Shown: positions 29,885 through 41,553 of the stretch, one piece after another
Layout of the letters: each line of letters starts with the position of its first letter
How positions within the stretch are numbered: the stretch's first letter is position 1
DNA from: Chara braunii
Lineage: Eukaryota; Streptophyta; Charophyceae; Charales; Characeae
Assembly: GCA_003427395.1 (NCBI GenBank)
Contig: BFEA01001052.1
Location: 68,642-113,251 of the forward strand
DNA: 44,610 nt
Reading direction: 5' to 3'
Notes under the pieces: generated by a model
Seen by the model: the letters and a program-made list of their open reading frames with translations, nothing else
What the model was told of the DNA's origin: nothing
Databases searched by the model: none
Translations under genes and position numbers: made by a program

Positions 29885-31200
29885 AGGGACCAGGAAATCA
29901 AATGCCGCGGGGAGGTCAGAGTATGAGGGATGCGTGCAAACTAGGGTGTAACATAAGAAAGGGGCATGTACATTAGCTTAGCAGGATCCGCGAGGGGATT
30001 GAAACAAGGGAAGATGTCCGGCCATTCTGGGCGCAGATGTGGGACGCGTGACAGAAAAGAGGAAAGGGGACATAAGCGGGAAAGGAAACAGTAGGAAGAT
30101 GAGCAGTTGTTGAAGAACGGTGTAGGGCCAAACCCCGGTAGATTTTCGAGCCTTAGTCAATCCCACTATGGGTCCTAGTTGGCTCGGCCCGCCCACGCTC
30201 ATGCTCAGGGCGCGGGCCATTCGTCCCAGGGTCACCCCCACCTAGTGCTTTGAGATGGATGGCGGTGGGCCATCGCGCGAGAGAGCTTTGACATTGGGGA
30301 TGTAGCTCAGCCCTCACGCCGGGTAGCAGTCTCACTGGTTATTCGGTCAACGCTGATTTTTTTTCGATTCTTAGTTCTGTTCCTAGGCAATTGCTCCTTC
30401 CAATACGCAGGCAGTCTAAGGGCTCTTTGAGTGTTTCTCTTCTCTTGTGCGCAGGCAGTCCAAGTATCGTGATCCTCCGGCGTCATCGGGGTGCGGCGAA
30501 GCCGTCCTCCCCCTCGCCTCTATGCACCCATCGGGTCTCATACTTCTCATTCAACCCTATTGACGTAGGCCCCTTAGTCTTTTCGGGGCCTTTACATGCA
30601 TGCATACACAACTTCACATTTCCCTTGTCAAGATTGCACTCCATTTTCTCATTTACACTCCAAGTCTCAAACGCAAAGGTCATTTTCATGGGTTGGCTTT
30701 ATATTGAGGGTCCTGTAGCCCCTTTGCCCCTCTTCCCTTTTCCTTTTGATGCCCAGTTCCTCCCGACCCTATCCCGCTCAAGGCATCCTTAGCCTTCACT
30801 TACCTGCACAATCCCACACACAAAGAAAAGATCCATACAATCCCCCGTTGGGGGTCAATGCATAGCCCTTCCCACATGCCTATCTTTCCATGCTCTTTGG
30901 CAGCTTTTTGTTCTCTTTCTTTGCTCAATCAGCCCATCCTCTTCTCATAGTCATGCAGTCGGGGAAATGGTTAAGTCAAACTGACCTCGCTTCAACTTAT
31001 ACTTTCTCCAGATTCCGCCCTTTCCCACTTTTCCAAACGTCCTTTCCTTTGCCTTCTTGGTGGCACAAGGGACCGGCTACCCTTCCCTTGCCCTCTCTCT
31101 CCACCAAGTGAGGTCTGATCTCTTTTTACCGTTCGCACCCTTGGCAATGTAACAAGTGAGGGGAGGGGGGTTAGTCATATGCCAAGTGAGGAGAAGAGAG
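29885..31200. other. No gene seen
   Basis: About 1.3 kb of CT-rich, non-repetitive DNA on the plus strand. Short frames here lack protein-like composition. A ggggatgtagctcag sequence at 30296-30310 resembles a tRNA start but no tRNA follows. Confidence 0.45.
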
Positions 31201-31250
31201 AGAGAGGGCAAGGCGAAGAGGGAGAGAGAGAGCGGGAGTGGGAGAGGAAG

Positions 31251-31305
<55 letters not shown>
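31200..31305. repeat. GA-rich and (GATA)n microsatellites
   Basis: 31193-31240 is GA-rich; 31249-31292 is (GATA)n, about 11 units, followed by (GA)n. Confidence 0.95.
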
Positions 31306-31349
31306 ACGAGAGAAGATCTTTCTAATCCTAATCAAATCATCATCCCGTA

Positions 31350-31454
31350 GTACCAGCCAAATGCTGGTCACCCATCCCATAGTAGTAGCAGCCAAATGTC
31401 GGTCACCCATCCCATAGCAGTAGCAGCCAAATGTCGGTCACCCATCCCATAGCG
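31350..31454. repeat. Three 35-bp tandem units
   Basis: Units at 31350-31384, 31385-31419 and 31420-31454 share agccaaatg and ggtcacccatcccatag; the second and third are nearly identical. They abut the start of satellite A. Confidence 0.9.
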
Positions 31455-33190
31455 AAAGATCAACTACGCATGAACCCCAAACACTTCAATAATACATGAA
31501 CTTAACAATGAGAAGGTTGAACTTGTGAAAAGTACGTGCGCATGAAAAGATCAACTAAGTATGAACCCCATCATCACAACACACATGAACTTGACAGGGA
31601 GAAGCTTGAACTAATGAAAGACACATGTACATGGAGGAAATATCAACTAAGTATAAGCCGGAACATCACAACACACATGAGTTTGAGAAGATTGAACTAG
31701 TGAAAGGCATATGCACATAGAGGAAAGATCAACTAAGTATGAACCAGGACATCACAACACACACGAACTTTGACAATGAGAAGATTGAACTAGTGAAAAG
31801 CACTTGCACATGAAGGAGAGAATCCGAGAGATCAACTAAGTATGAACCGGAACATCACAACACACATGAACTTGACAATGAGAAGCTTGAACTAGTGAAA
31901 GGCACATGCGCATAGAGGAGAGATTAACTAAGTATGAACCGGAACATCACAGCACACATGAACTCCACAATGAGAAGCTTGAACTAGTGAAAAGGCACAT
32001 GCACATGGAGGAGAGATCAACTAATTATGAATCGGAACATCACAACACACATGAACTTGACAATGAGAAACTAGAACTAGTGAAAAGCACATGCACATAG
32101 AGGAGAGATAAACCAAGTATGAACCGGAACATCACAACACACATGAACTTGACAATGGGAAGATTGAACTAGTGAAAAGGCACATGCACTAGGGGGAAAG
32201 ATCAACTAAGTATGAATCGGAACATCACAACATACATGAACTTGACAATGAGAAGCTAGAACTAGTGAAACGCACATGCACATAGAGGAGAGATCAACTA
32301 AGTATGAACCGGAACATCACAACACACACGAACTTGACAATGAGAAGCTTGAACTAGTGAAGGAACATGCACATGGAGGAGAGATCAACTAAGTATGAAC
32401 CGGAACATCACAACACACACGAACTTGGCAATGAGAAGCTTGAACTAGTGAAAGGCACATGCAGATAGAGGAGAGATCAACTAAGTATGAACCGGAACAT
32501 CACAACACACATGAAATTGACAACGAGAAGCTAGAACTAGTGAAAGGCACTTGCATATGGAGGAGAGATCAACTAAGTATGAACCGAAACATCATAACAC
32601 ATATGAACTTGACAATGAGAAGCTAGAACTAGTGAAAGGCACATACACATACAGGAGAGATCAACTAAGTATGAACCGGAACATCACAATACACACGAAC
32701 TTGACAATGAGAAGCTAGAACTAGTGAAAAACACATGCACATAGATGAGAAATCAACTAAGTATGAACCGAAACATCACAACACACATGAGCTTGACAAT
32801 GAGAAGCTTGAACTAGTGAAGGGCACATGCACATAGAGGAGAGATCAACTAAGTATGAACCGGAACATCACAACACACATGAACTTGACAATGAGAAGCT
32901 TGAACTAGTGAAAGGCACATGCGCATAGAGGAGNNNNNNNNNNNNNNNCTTGAACTAGTGAAAGGCACATGCGCATAGAGGAGAGATTAACTAAGTATGA
33001 ACCGGAACATCACAGCACACATGAACTCCACAATGAGAAGCTTCAACTAGTGAAGGACACATGCACATGGAGGAAAGATCAACTAAGTATGAACCGGAAC
33101 ATCACAACACACATGAACTTGACAATGAGAAGCTTGAACTAGTGAAGGACACATGCACATGGAGGGAAGATCAACTAAGTATGAACCGGA
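31455..33190. repeat. Satellite A, ~92-bp unit, about 19 copies
   Basis: The repeated unit contains atcaactaagtatgaacc, ggaacatcacaacacac, gaacttgacaatgagaag and gaactagtgaaaggcac. Copies vary by a few substitutions and 1-10 bp indels, with the left end more diverged. A 15-base gap lies at 32934-32948. No coding capacity. Confidence 0.96.
32934..32948. other. Assembly gap (15 N) in satellite A
   Basis: A run of N inside the array. The sequence after the gap repeats that seen about 1 kb earlier (cttgaactagtg... with gcgcatagag), so copies may be collapsed or misplaced. Confidence 0.97.
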
Positions 33191-33395
33191 ACATCATCAT
33201 GTGAGAGTTGAGCCATGTATGTGAGTGAGACTCTCTCAAACACATGCTCATGGCTCATGTATGCAACCAAGGTTTGAGACAGAATGCCATTATGTGAGAG
33301 TTGAGCCATGTATGTGAGTGAGACTTGCTCAAACACATGCCCATGGCTCATGCATGCAACCAAGGTTTGAAACAGGATGCCATCATCTACTATAT
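33191..33395. repeat. Tandem duplication, two units of ~95 bp, between the satellites
   Basis: Two copies of a unit containing atgtgagagttgagccatg, gtgagtgagact, tcaaacacatg, catggctcatg and caaccaaggtttga. It is distinct in sequence from both neighbours but of similar length. Confidence 0.9.
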
Positions 33396-35425
33396 GAGTG
33401 GAAAGCACCAACTAGTCTAGTCCCAAAACACGAGTCTTGAGCACGAAATCACTCATGGATAAGTCGGATTATTTCCTACTAGCATATGGGTGAGAATCAA
33501 GACTTACATTAAACCAAGTCACAAGTATTGAGCATGAGCTCATCCATAGAAGAATCGAAGCATCACCCACTAGCCCGGGAGTGAAAGGCAAGAGTTGAAG
33601 TAACCCAAATCACAAGGATTGATCATGAGATCAGCCATAGAAGAATCGGAGCATCTCCTACCAGCATATGTGTGAAAAGCAAGAGTTACACTAGGCTATA
33701 TCACAAGATTTGAACATGAGACCATCCATAGAAGAATCGGAGCACTACCTACTAGTCAGTGAGTGAAAAACAAGAGTTACACTAGGCTATATCATAAGAT
33801 TTGAGCAAGGGATCATCCATGAAACAATCGGAGCATCTCCTACTAGCATGTGAGTGAAAAGTGAGATCTACACTAAGACTAAATCACAAGTAATGAGCAT
33901 AAGATCATTCATGAAAGAATCGGAGCATCTCCTACTAGCATGTGAGTGACAAGCAAGATCTGCACTAGGCTATACCACAAGATTAGAGCAAGAGATCATC
34001 CACGGAAGAATCGGAGTCTCTCCTACTAGCATGTGTGAGTGAAAAACAAGAGTTTGAGTAAACCAAATCACAAGTGTTAAACATGAGATCATTCATAGAA
34101 GAATCAGAGCATCACCTACTAGTGAGTGAGTGAAATGCAAGAGTTACATTAGACCAAATCACAAGAAGTGTACATGAGATCATCCATAGAAGAATCGGAG
34201 CATGTCCTACTAGTGTGTGAGTGAAATGCAAGAGTTTGAGTAGCCCAAATCACAAGTGTTGAGCATGAGATCATTCATAGAAGAATCGGAGCATCACCTA
34301 CTAGTGTGTGAGTGAAATGCGTAGCTACACTAGGCCAAATCACACGGATTGAACATGAGATCATATATAGGAGAATCGGAGCATCTCCTACTAGTGTGTG
34401 AGTGAAATTCAAGAGTTACACTAGGCTATCTTACAAGATTTGGGCAAGAGATCATCCATGGAAGAATCGGAGGATCTCCCACTAGCATGTGAGTGAAAGG
34501 CAAGATCTACACTAGGCCAAATCCCAAGTATTGAGCATGAGATCATCTATGAAAGAATTGGAGCACTACCTACTAGTGTGTGAGTGAAAAACAAGAGTTT
34601 GAGTAACCCAAATCACAAGTGTTGAGCATGAGATTATCCATAGACGAATCGGAGCATCACCTACTAGTGTGTGAGTGAAATGCAAGAGTTACACTAGGCC
34701 AAATCACAAGAATTGAACATGAGATCATCCATAGAAGAATCGGAGCATGTCCTACTAGTGTGTGAGTGAAATACAAGAGTTACACTAGGCTATCTCACAA
34801 GATTTGAGTAAGAGATCATCCATGGAAGAATCGAAGGATCTCCTACTAGTATGTGAATGAGAAGCAAGATCTACACTAGGCCAAATCACAAGTATTGGGC
34901 TTGAGATCATCCATGAAAGAATCGGAGCACTACGTACTAGTGTGCGAGTGAAAAACAACACTTTGAATAGCCCAAATCACAAGTGTTGAGCATGAGATCA
35001 TCCATGAAAGAATCGGAGCACTACCTACTAGTGTGTGAGTGAAAAACAAGAGTTTGAGTAGCTCAAGTCACAAGTGTTGAGCATGAGATCATCCATAGAA
35101 GAATCGGAGCATCACCTACTAGTGTGTGAGTGAAATGCAAGAGTTACACTAGGCTATCTCACAAGATTTGAGTAAGTGATCATCCATGGAAGAATTGGAG
35201 GATCTCCCACTAGCATGTGAGTGTAATGCAAGAGTTACACTAGGCTATCTCACAACATTTGAGTAAGAGATCATCCATAGAAGAATCGAAGGATCTCCTA
35301 CTAGTATGTGAGTGAGAAGCAAGATCTACACTAGGCCAAATCACAAGTATTGAGCATGAGATCATCCATGAAAAGAATCGAAGCACTACCTACTCGTGTG
35401 TGAGTGAAAAACAAGAGTTTGAGTA
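33396..35425. repeat. Satellite B, ~91-93-bp unit, about 22 copies
   Basis: The unit contains gagcatgagatcatccatag, agaatcggagcatcacctac, tagtgtgtgagtgaaa and caagagttacactaggcc. Variants alternate (ctacactaggc/gagtttgagtagccc; atcacc/atctcc/actacc), suggesting higher-order patterns. The left end is more diverged. Non-coding. Confidence 0.96.
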
Positions 35426-35429
35426 GCCC

Positions 35430-35446
35430 AATAGGAAGAAGAAGAT

Positions 35447-35477
<31 letters not shown>

Positions 35478-35650
35478 AGGAAGAGGAAGAAGAAGAAGAA
35501 GAGGAGGAGGAAGAAGAGGAAGAAGAAGGAGAAGGAGAAGAAGAAGAAGAAGAAGAAGGAGAAGAAGAAGAAGAGGAGGAGGAAAAAGGAGAAGAAGAAG
35601 AAGAAGAAGGAGAAGTAGAAGGAGAGGAAGAAGAAAAAGAAGAAGAAGCA
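35430..35650. repeat. (GAA)n/(GAG)n microsatellite
   Basis: About 215 bases of gaa, gag and gga units directly after the last satellite B copy. Leucine-, arginine- and phenylalanine-rich frames here are artefacts. Confidence 0.96.
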
Positions 35651-37698
35651 TCCTCTTCCTTCCACTCACCTTGTTAATGTCTTGGAGATGGAGTCTCAAT
35701 CTTGATGAGGCTTCTTCCTCCTTGCACAAAACACCTTCTTGGCTATGGCCTCCTTCTTCTTCAAGCCTCTCTCCTTCCTCTCTCACTCCCTCCCTCCCAA
35801 GTTACCACAAGCTCCAATCACGATAGCTATGGAGTTCACCCCTCTAGGAGGGCAAATGGGACTCCCTTTAGCCTCTCTCTCTTCCTCACACCCAGGGGGC
35901 TATGGCGGATCCCCTCCCTAGGGCCAGCCTCACTACCACTAATCTCTAGAGCTCCTCTCCCTAGCTCATGGCCTCCACCAAACTCCTAAACTGGCATGGG
36001 TTCCCCTCTCCTCTCTCCAAGTGAAAGAGTGTTCCTATGAGCTCACTTGGGCAGCATGGACACTCCTCATGCAATTGTGAAAGTGGCGGACTGAATTCCC
36101 AGCTTATGTAGGCTGAAACCAGCAGTCTGGGCAGGCCATAGGCCTTCCCATGTGCCTTGAGGTGAACCGAGGTACCCCCAAGGCAAAATTCTACCACTAG
36201 GCCCTTCCGGAGGTACCTGGGCCTCTTTTTGGCCAAGTACATGCAGTCCGGGTGGTTGGTACCAACTCGGATTGCCTCTTGGCCTACTTCGGTCTCCTTT
36301 TCACCTCAAAAATGTTGCCCCCTTGGGTCCTAATGCCCAAGGGGCAACTTTAATTGAGAGAAAAAGGCCTAGTGGACCTTTTTCTCGATTTTTCAGTTTG
36401 TACCTCATTTTGGGTAGGCCGAGATATTTTTCCATGCAGCGGCACATTTTCAGCCTTGGATCTGGTTGAGATCCAAGGCCAACAATATTTCGTGTCACCC
36501 CCAAGTAGCCCTTGCTTCAATTTTGAGCCCCTAAATCCACTTTTTAAATTTTTGGTGCATTTGGCTCTCTTTCTGGGCCAAATGCACAGTTTTGTCCCTT
36601 TCCCTCTTTTGTTTTTTTCATTTTGGGCTGCCACCTCATTCCGGAGCTAGCCGTTTTGAGCTGGCCCACAAAAAACATCTAGTTCCTCTTCACCATGAGA
36701 TCTGATCTCAGATCCATGGTCCAAAAGAAAACCGGTCATTTCTCTTTTGCATTTTCTCCCATTTTCTTCTTTGCAATCAGACTCAACTTATTCACACTTT
36801 TCATGCACGTGAACAGCAGCAGACAAACTGGCGACATGCGGTCACACAGTACACAGAGATATGGCTTTCTGGTAAGTTCACTCTCACTGACTATGGCGAC
36901 TGAGCGCCCAACATTCATTGTTCACACCCTGGATCACCCTGGATATCCCACACTCGACACTCTGCACCCTCACATCATGCACACACACACACTACTATAG
37001 CTATGGCAGCGCTAGCTGCCACTTCCCTATCGCTATTCTACACTTCTCTGCCCACTTCAACTTCGGGCACACTGCAGACCTCCTTGCACAAGACGCCGAG
37101 GCAGCGCTTCCGCATGGCTTCCGCAGGAATGAATGAATGGTTGGGCTCGACCTCTTGATTTATACTTCTGGGATGCATTGGTCTGCTCTGTAACCCTGGC
37201 CCCCTGGTGCACACAGTCCCAGATGGTACTTGCTCGACAGAACCGGACTAACTGGATTGGGACTGTTGACTCAGCGTGGTGGACCTACACCACTTGACCA
37301 CTTGCCTCTACTGAAACAGGGGCTGACTCCGAAAGGCCACTTCTAGAAACCTCTACTTTGCCCTTTCGGGACTGTAGCAGCTACGACTTTGCCCTTTCAG
37401 GTAAGTAGCAGCTACGACTTTGACCCTTCGGACAGTCTACAGCTAAGACCTCTAGACTCCTAGACTTCTACCCGACAGGTCTACAGTTCGAATCCCTTCT
37501 ACCCTGTAACCTACGAGATCTTACCTACCACTGGCGGTCCTACAGGTCGCAGGTTCAAATCTACGGGTTGACACAGTTACTGTACAGAGGTGAGGCGGGG
37601 AACTGGGGATCGAGCCTTGGAATCTGCATCAGCTACTGCGAAGTGGTGAATACCGTTTCACTCTTGCCGGCCTAAATTCGAGGTCCTCCGAGAAAATT
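35651..37698. other. No gene seen; right part probably 3' LTR of E4
   Basis: 35650-36680 holds CT-rich and mixed DNA with no convincing frame. 36700-37698 lies just downstream of the E4 stop on the minus strand, where a 3' LTR is expected. It has small repeats of cagctacgactttg (about 37375-37430). A stretch reading GGCTCGATCCC on the minus strand (near 37615) recurs in the LTR at 13532-14037. No LTR pair was found for E4. Confidence 0.4.
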
Positions 37699-40600
37699 TC
37701 AGTCCAAGGCAGGACCTTTACCTTTCTGTTGCCTCTCGTAGGCCCGGACTATATTGGGAGCTGTCTCTAGAATTTCAAATCTCGTAAACCAGCGGTCGTC
37801 TTCCGGTTCTTGATAAGCAAAATGAACCTTGTACTGTTTCCGTAGACGACCTCTACCTCAAGTCCTGAATACATCTTCAGCCACTATGCCATCGATGTCA
37901 TACCTTCCATCCATATCTGGTGGAATCATAGACCTACGGGATGGAAACTGATCACTTGTTTGACAAGGTAACAACTTCGATGCATGGAAAACTGGGTAAG
38001 TGTGGAGGTGTGCTGGGATTTCTATGGTATAGGACGGTCCATCTTCGCCGCCCTTGACTTCCAGAACTGGCCACGGTCCTCTATACGTAGGCAGTAACTT
38101 CTGCGAAATGTTCTCCTCAGGCGCAAACTCTTTAGACTGGACCCAGACCAAGTCGCCTATTTGGAACTGTGAAGGGCGATGGTGCTTGTTTGCCTGTTCA
38201 ATCATACGGTGCTGGGCCTTCCTGAGATTCTCAACAACAGTTGCTTTCTCCTTCTCGTGTTGAATCGCAAACTCCCTTGTACCGGGCGGTATCCTGTGGA
38301 TCTGATCCCGGTTAAGTCCCTCAAATGGTCTTCGTGGTCTAAAGGACTTATGGAGCTCGTTGGGAGTGCGACAGGTTGCCAGGTGCAGGCTGTTGTTGTA
38401 TGCGCTGGCTACCTTGGGCAACATCTCATCCCAATTGACTTGATTAGGTCTAATGTACATGCGCAGGACTTGCTGCAGGATCTTGTTCATTTGTTCAGTC
38501 TGACCATTCGTATCTGGATGACGGCCAGATGACATCAACAACTTGGATCCGTAGACTCGCATCAATTCCTGCCAGTTTAGACTTGTGAACCGGGTATCTC
38601 TATCGCTAACTATAGACAGCGGAACCCCATGTTCACTGACCCAGTGATCAAAGAACTTCTGAATTACTAATTATGTTCTGGTTTCTGACGGCAAGGGAAC
38701 AAAAATAGCATACTTACTAAATTTGTCTACTACGACCATAACTTGGCTCTTGCCATGCCTACTCTTAACGCCGGTGTCCATAAAGTCAATGAACACTGAA
38801 TCACCCAGCTGATCAGGGATAGGTAAAGGTTTGAGAAGACCTAAAGGGGCACGCGTAGTTGACTTATTCCTCTGGCAGACTTTGCAACTGCGAAAATATT
38901 CAATGCAGTCATTTTTCGTTCCTGGCCAAGTGTACGCGTGCATCATGTTCGGTGTCGTGACATTCCCCCAAGATCAGACTCCGGATCTCTTCACTGTTGG
39001 GGATGCACAAACGGTCTGCTACATTAGTCTTCTCAAACAACAACCCATCAGTAGTGCGGTAGTATGGCTCGGACTTTGGGGCTTCCTTAACTCTCTTAAG
39101 GAGCTCACTATAGATGGGGTCCTGCGCGTACGCCTCTTTAACTTTCTGTTGTAGGTCTGACCCTATATCTAGGTAATGGACTATGGCCCCAAAGTAATCA
39201 GCTCTTCTACTCAGAGCGTCCGCAACTACGTTATACTTCCCTTTGATTGGCTTGAGCTCGAAGTCGTACTGGTCTATCTCCGCAGCCCACCTAGTAAGCT
39301 TAGGTGTCATCTTGGCCTGCGTCTTTAACCATCGCAATGTCTCGTGGTCAGAATAGACTTTGAAGTGTCTCCCAAGCAAGTAATGCTTCCAGTGTTCTAA
39401 TGCTTGCCTGAGAGCGTAGAGTTCCCTCTCATAGGTAGATGTTGCAACCTTCTCTGAAGGCATACTAGCGGACATGAACTCTACGCGTCTATAACCATTG
39501 TCATCGTCTTGCTGCAACACCGCACCTATGCCGTACTGGCTAGCATCCGTAGTGACGACAAAGGGCAAGGACGGATCGGCTACCTTAAGGACTGGATATT
39601 CTATTAGTGCCTGCTTCAAATTCTTCATAATAGATGTGCAGTCCTTATCCCACTTCCAGATGGTCTCCTTTCTTTGCAATCTGCGAAGGGGCGCAGCGAT
39701 GGTGGAGAAGTTCCTCACGAACTTCCTATAGTAGTTAGCTAAGCCCAAAAACGACCGCAACTCGGTCAGCGTGCGCGGTGTGGGCCAATCTCTAATCGTT
39801 GCGATTTTACAATCTTCTGGCTTGATGCTGTCTCCGTCTAAGACGTGGCCTAGATATGAGACTTGGGTCTTCGCCCAATCGCACTTCTTTACATTGATCT
39901 TGAAGTTAGCTTCCCTCAGCTTCTCCAAGACCTGCCTGAGATGACCCTAATGTTCTTGGAGGGTCTTACTAAACACTAAGATATCATCTAAGTAGACAAC
40001 AACAAATTTATCTAACCATGGCCTAAACAAATCATTCATACAGCGCTGGAACGTAGCTGGCGCATTGGTTAGTCCAAAGGGCATCACTATAAACTCATAG
40101 TGCCCATATCTAGTCCGGAAAGTTGTCTTATACTGATCATCAGGATGCACCTCTATCTCATGATATCCGGACTTCAAATCTATTTTGGAGAAATACTTTG
40201 CCCCCTGCACTCCATCCAGAAGATTGTCTATCCTAGGCAGTGGCTCAGCATTCTTCACTGTAACAGCATTCAAACCCCTATAGTCTATACACATCCTCAA
40301 CTCTCCCTCTTTCTTGGGGACAAAGAGAACAGGTGCTCCAAAAGGAGATGAACTGGGCCTAATCCAACCCTTCTCAAGGAGCTCGTCTAATTGCTTACGA
40401 AGCTCCTCTAACTCCCGCGGGGACATCCTATACACGGCTCCTTTGGGAGTTCTACTGCCAGGCTCAATCTCAATGCGGTGCTGGATAGGCCGCGATACTA
40501 CTCCTGTCGGCGGCTCAGCTAGGTCCTTGAACTCCTCCAGCAGCTTGGCAATTGTAGGGTCTATAGGCTTCTCTTCCTTAGGCTCAGTTACTGGCCTTAC

Positions 40601-41263
40601 GTAGGCTACAAAAACTTGTTCTTCTAAGCGCTCCTTCTTCACGAGCCTTGCGAATGCAGGGGCACTAAGGCAGCAATGTGCTAGGGGATTCTCTACTCCG
40701 GACACATGGAACAGGCGGGCAGTCTTAGCCTCGCCTAAAGGACTAGGGAGCCTACACTCGTGCTCCTTCAAATGGAGTGTGGCCCTGGCTGCCTCTCCCC
40801 AATCCATCCCCAGAACGATATTGAATGGGAGGCTGTCTTCTACGAGGAGAGTTAGGGAGTGGAGAACCTTTTCCACCTTCCTATCCTTCTCTAGGCGAAA
40901 ATACGCCTGGACTCCCTCNACGTAATCCTCTACAACCATGGTACGATTGTCTGCGAGGATACTAACTATAGGGTCTGCTAGCTTTTGCACTTTAAGTCCC
41001 AGCTTCAATTTCTGCAGCGCTTTTCTGCTAATCTAGTTGCGGGTAGCCCCTGAATCCACTAGGGCCCGTGCTCTACTTCTAAAAATCTCTACATCTACCA
41101 ATATTAGTTGTCCTTTCTGTTCTTTCTTTATCTTGGCCCAGGCGGGCATCCTCTCCTTCAATTCCTCGGCCATGCCTGTGAGGGAGGTGTTTAGAGAGAC
41201 TCTAACACAAGCAGTCTCTGGACAACGATCTAGACACCGGCCTGCAACCTCTGCCATAGGCAC
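37699..41263 (-). pseudogene. pol: E4 pol: protease-RT-RNase H-integrase-chromodomain
   Basis: Protease has VDSGATRN at the active site, then a stop (41033-41035) and VLGMDWG. RT has [18 protein letters not shown] and YLDDILVF, with a stop at 39947-39949. RNase H has TTDASQYGIGAV, STYERELYA, YSDHETLRW and DALSRR. The integrase zinc finger is broken by a frameshift and a local deletion at about 38909-38960. The core is intact in motifs (FIDFMDT, VSDRD, HPDTNGQTEQ), with a stop at 38671-38673. The C-terminus has GDLVWV and YPVFHASKLL. A further stop at 37858-37860 is followed by a chromodomain-like end (DRWFTRFEIL) and a terminal stop at 37699-37701. The protease active-site DSG is intact, unlike E1 and E3. 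Confidence 0.92.
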
Positions 41264-41288
41264 ATGTGGTGTGGGAGTCTCCTGCTGG

Positions 41289-41553
41289 CTAGCGCTGTTT
41301 TCCCCACATGGCCTTGTGGTAGGGGCAGTTGCTACCCCTACCGGCGGCTGCCTTTTGGCCCTTGAGCACCCGTCTGGGTCTCTCTATACTTAGGACAGTA
41401 TTTGATGATATGGCCCAGGTCACCGCCGAAAATGCACTGGCCCCGGTCCAATCGTTGTTGCCATAAGCCCTGGTCCAGACCCAAACTCTCCCAAGGCCTA
41501 CCTTGGGGTAGCCCTGGGTGCCATCCACCTACCCTATAGGGAGACCTGTTCAT
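41289..41553 (-). pseudogene. gag: E4 gag C-terminal zinc-knuckle segment
   Basis: After the main gag frame a shifted frame carries QCIFGGDLGHIIKYCP, a CX2CX4HX4C knuckle in which Gly stands at the second Cys. A frameshift near 41550 separates it from the capsid part. It precedes the protease, as expected. Confidence 0.7.

Noticed and set aside
30296-30340. tRNA-like start (ggggatgtagctcag) followed by a T run
   Set aside because: The 5' part resembles a tRNA-Ala start, but there is no anticodon arm, no TTCGANNC box at the right distance and no 3' acceptor strand.
31440-35430. CRISPR-like array (regular ~92-bp repeats)
   Set aside because: The whole unit is repeated with no unique spacers, and the context is a eukaryotic repeat region with chromoviruses. 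These are satellites.
35390-35826. Long Leu-, Phe- and Arg-rich frames
   Set aside because: They are translations of a (GAA)n/(GAG)n microsatellite on both strands.
37480-37570. Two B-box-like motifs (gttcgaatcc, ggttcaaatc) suggesting tRNA or SINE
   Set aside because: No A box at proper spacing and no cloverleaf; the region lies in a probable LTR, so the matches are most likely chance.
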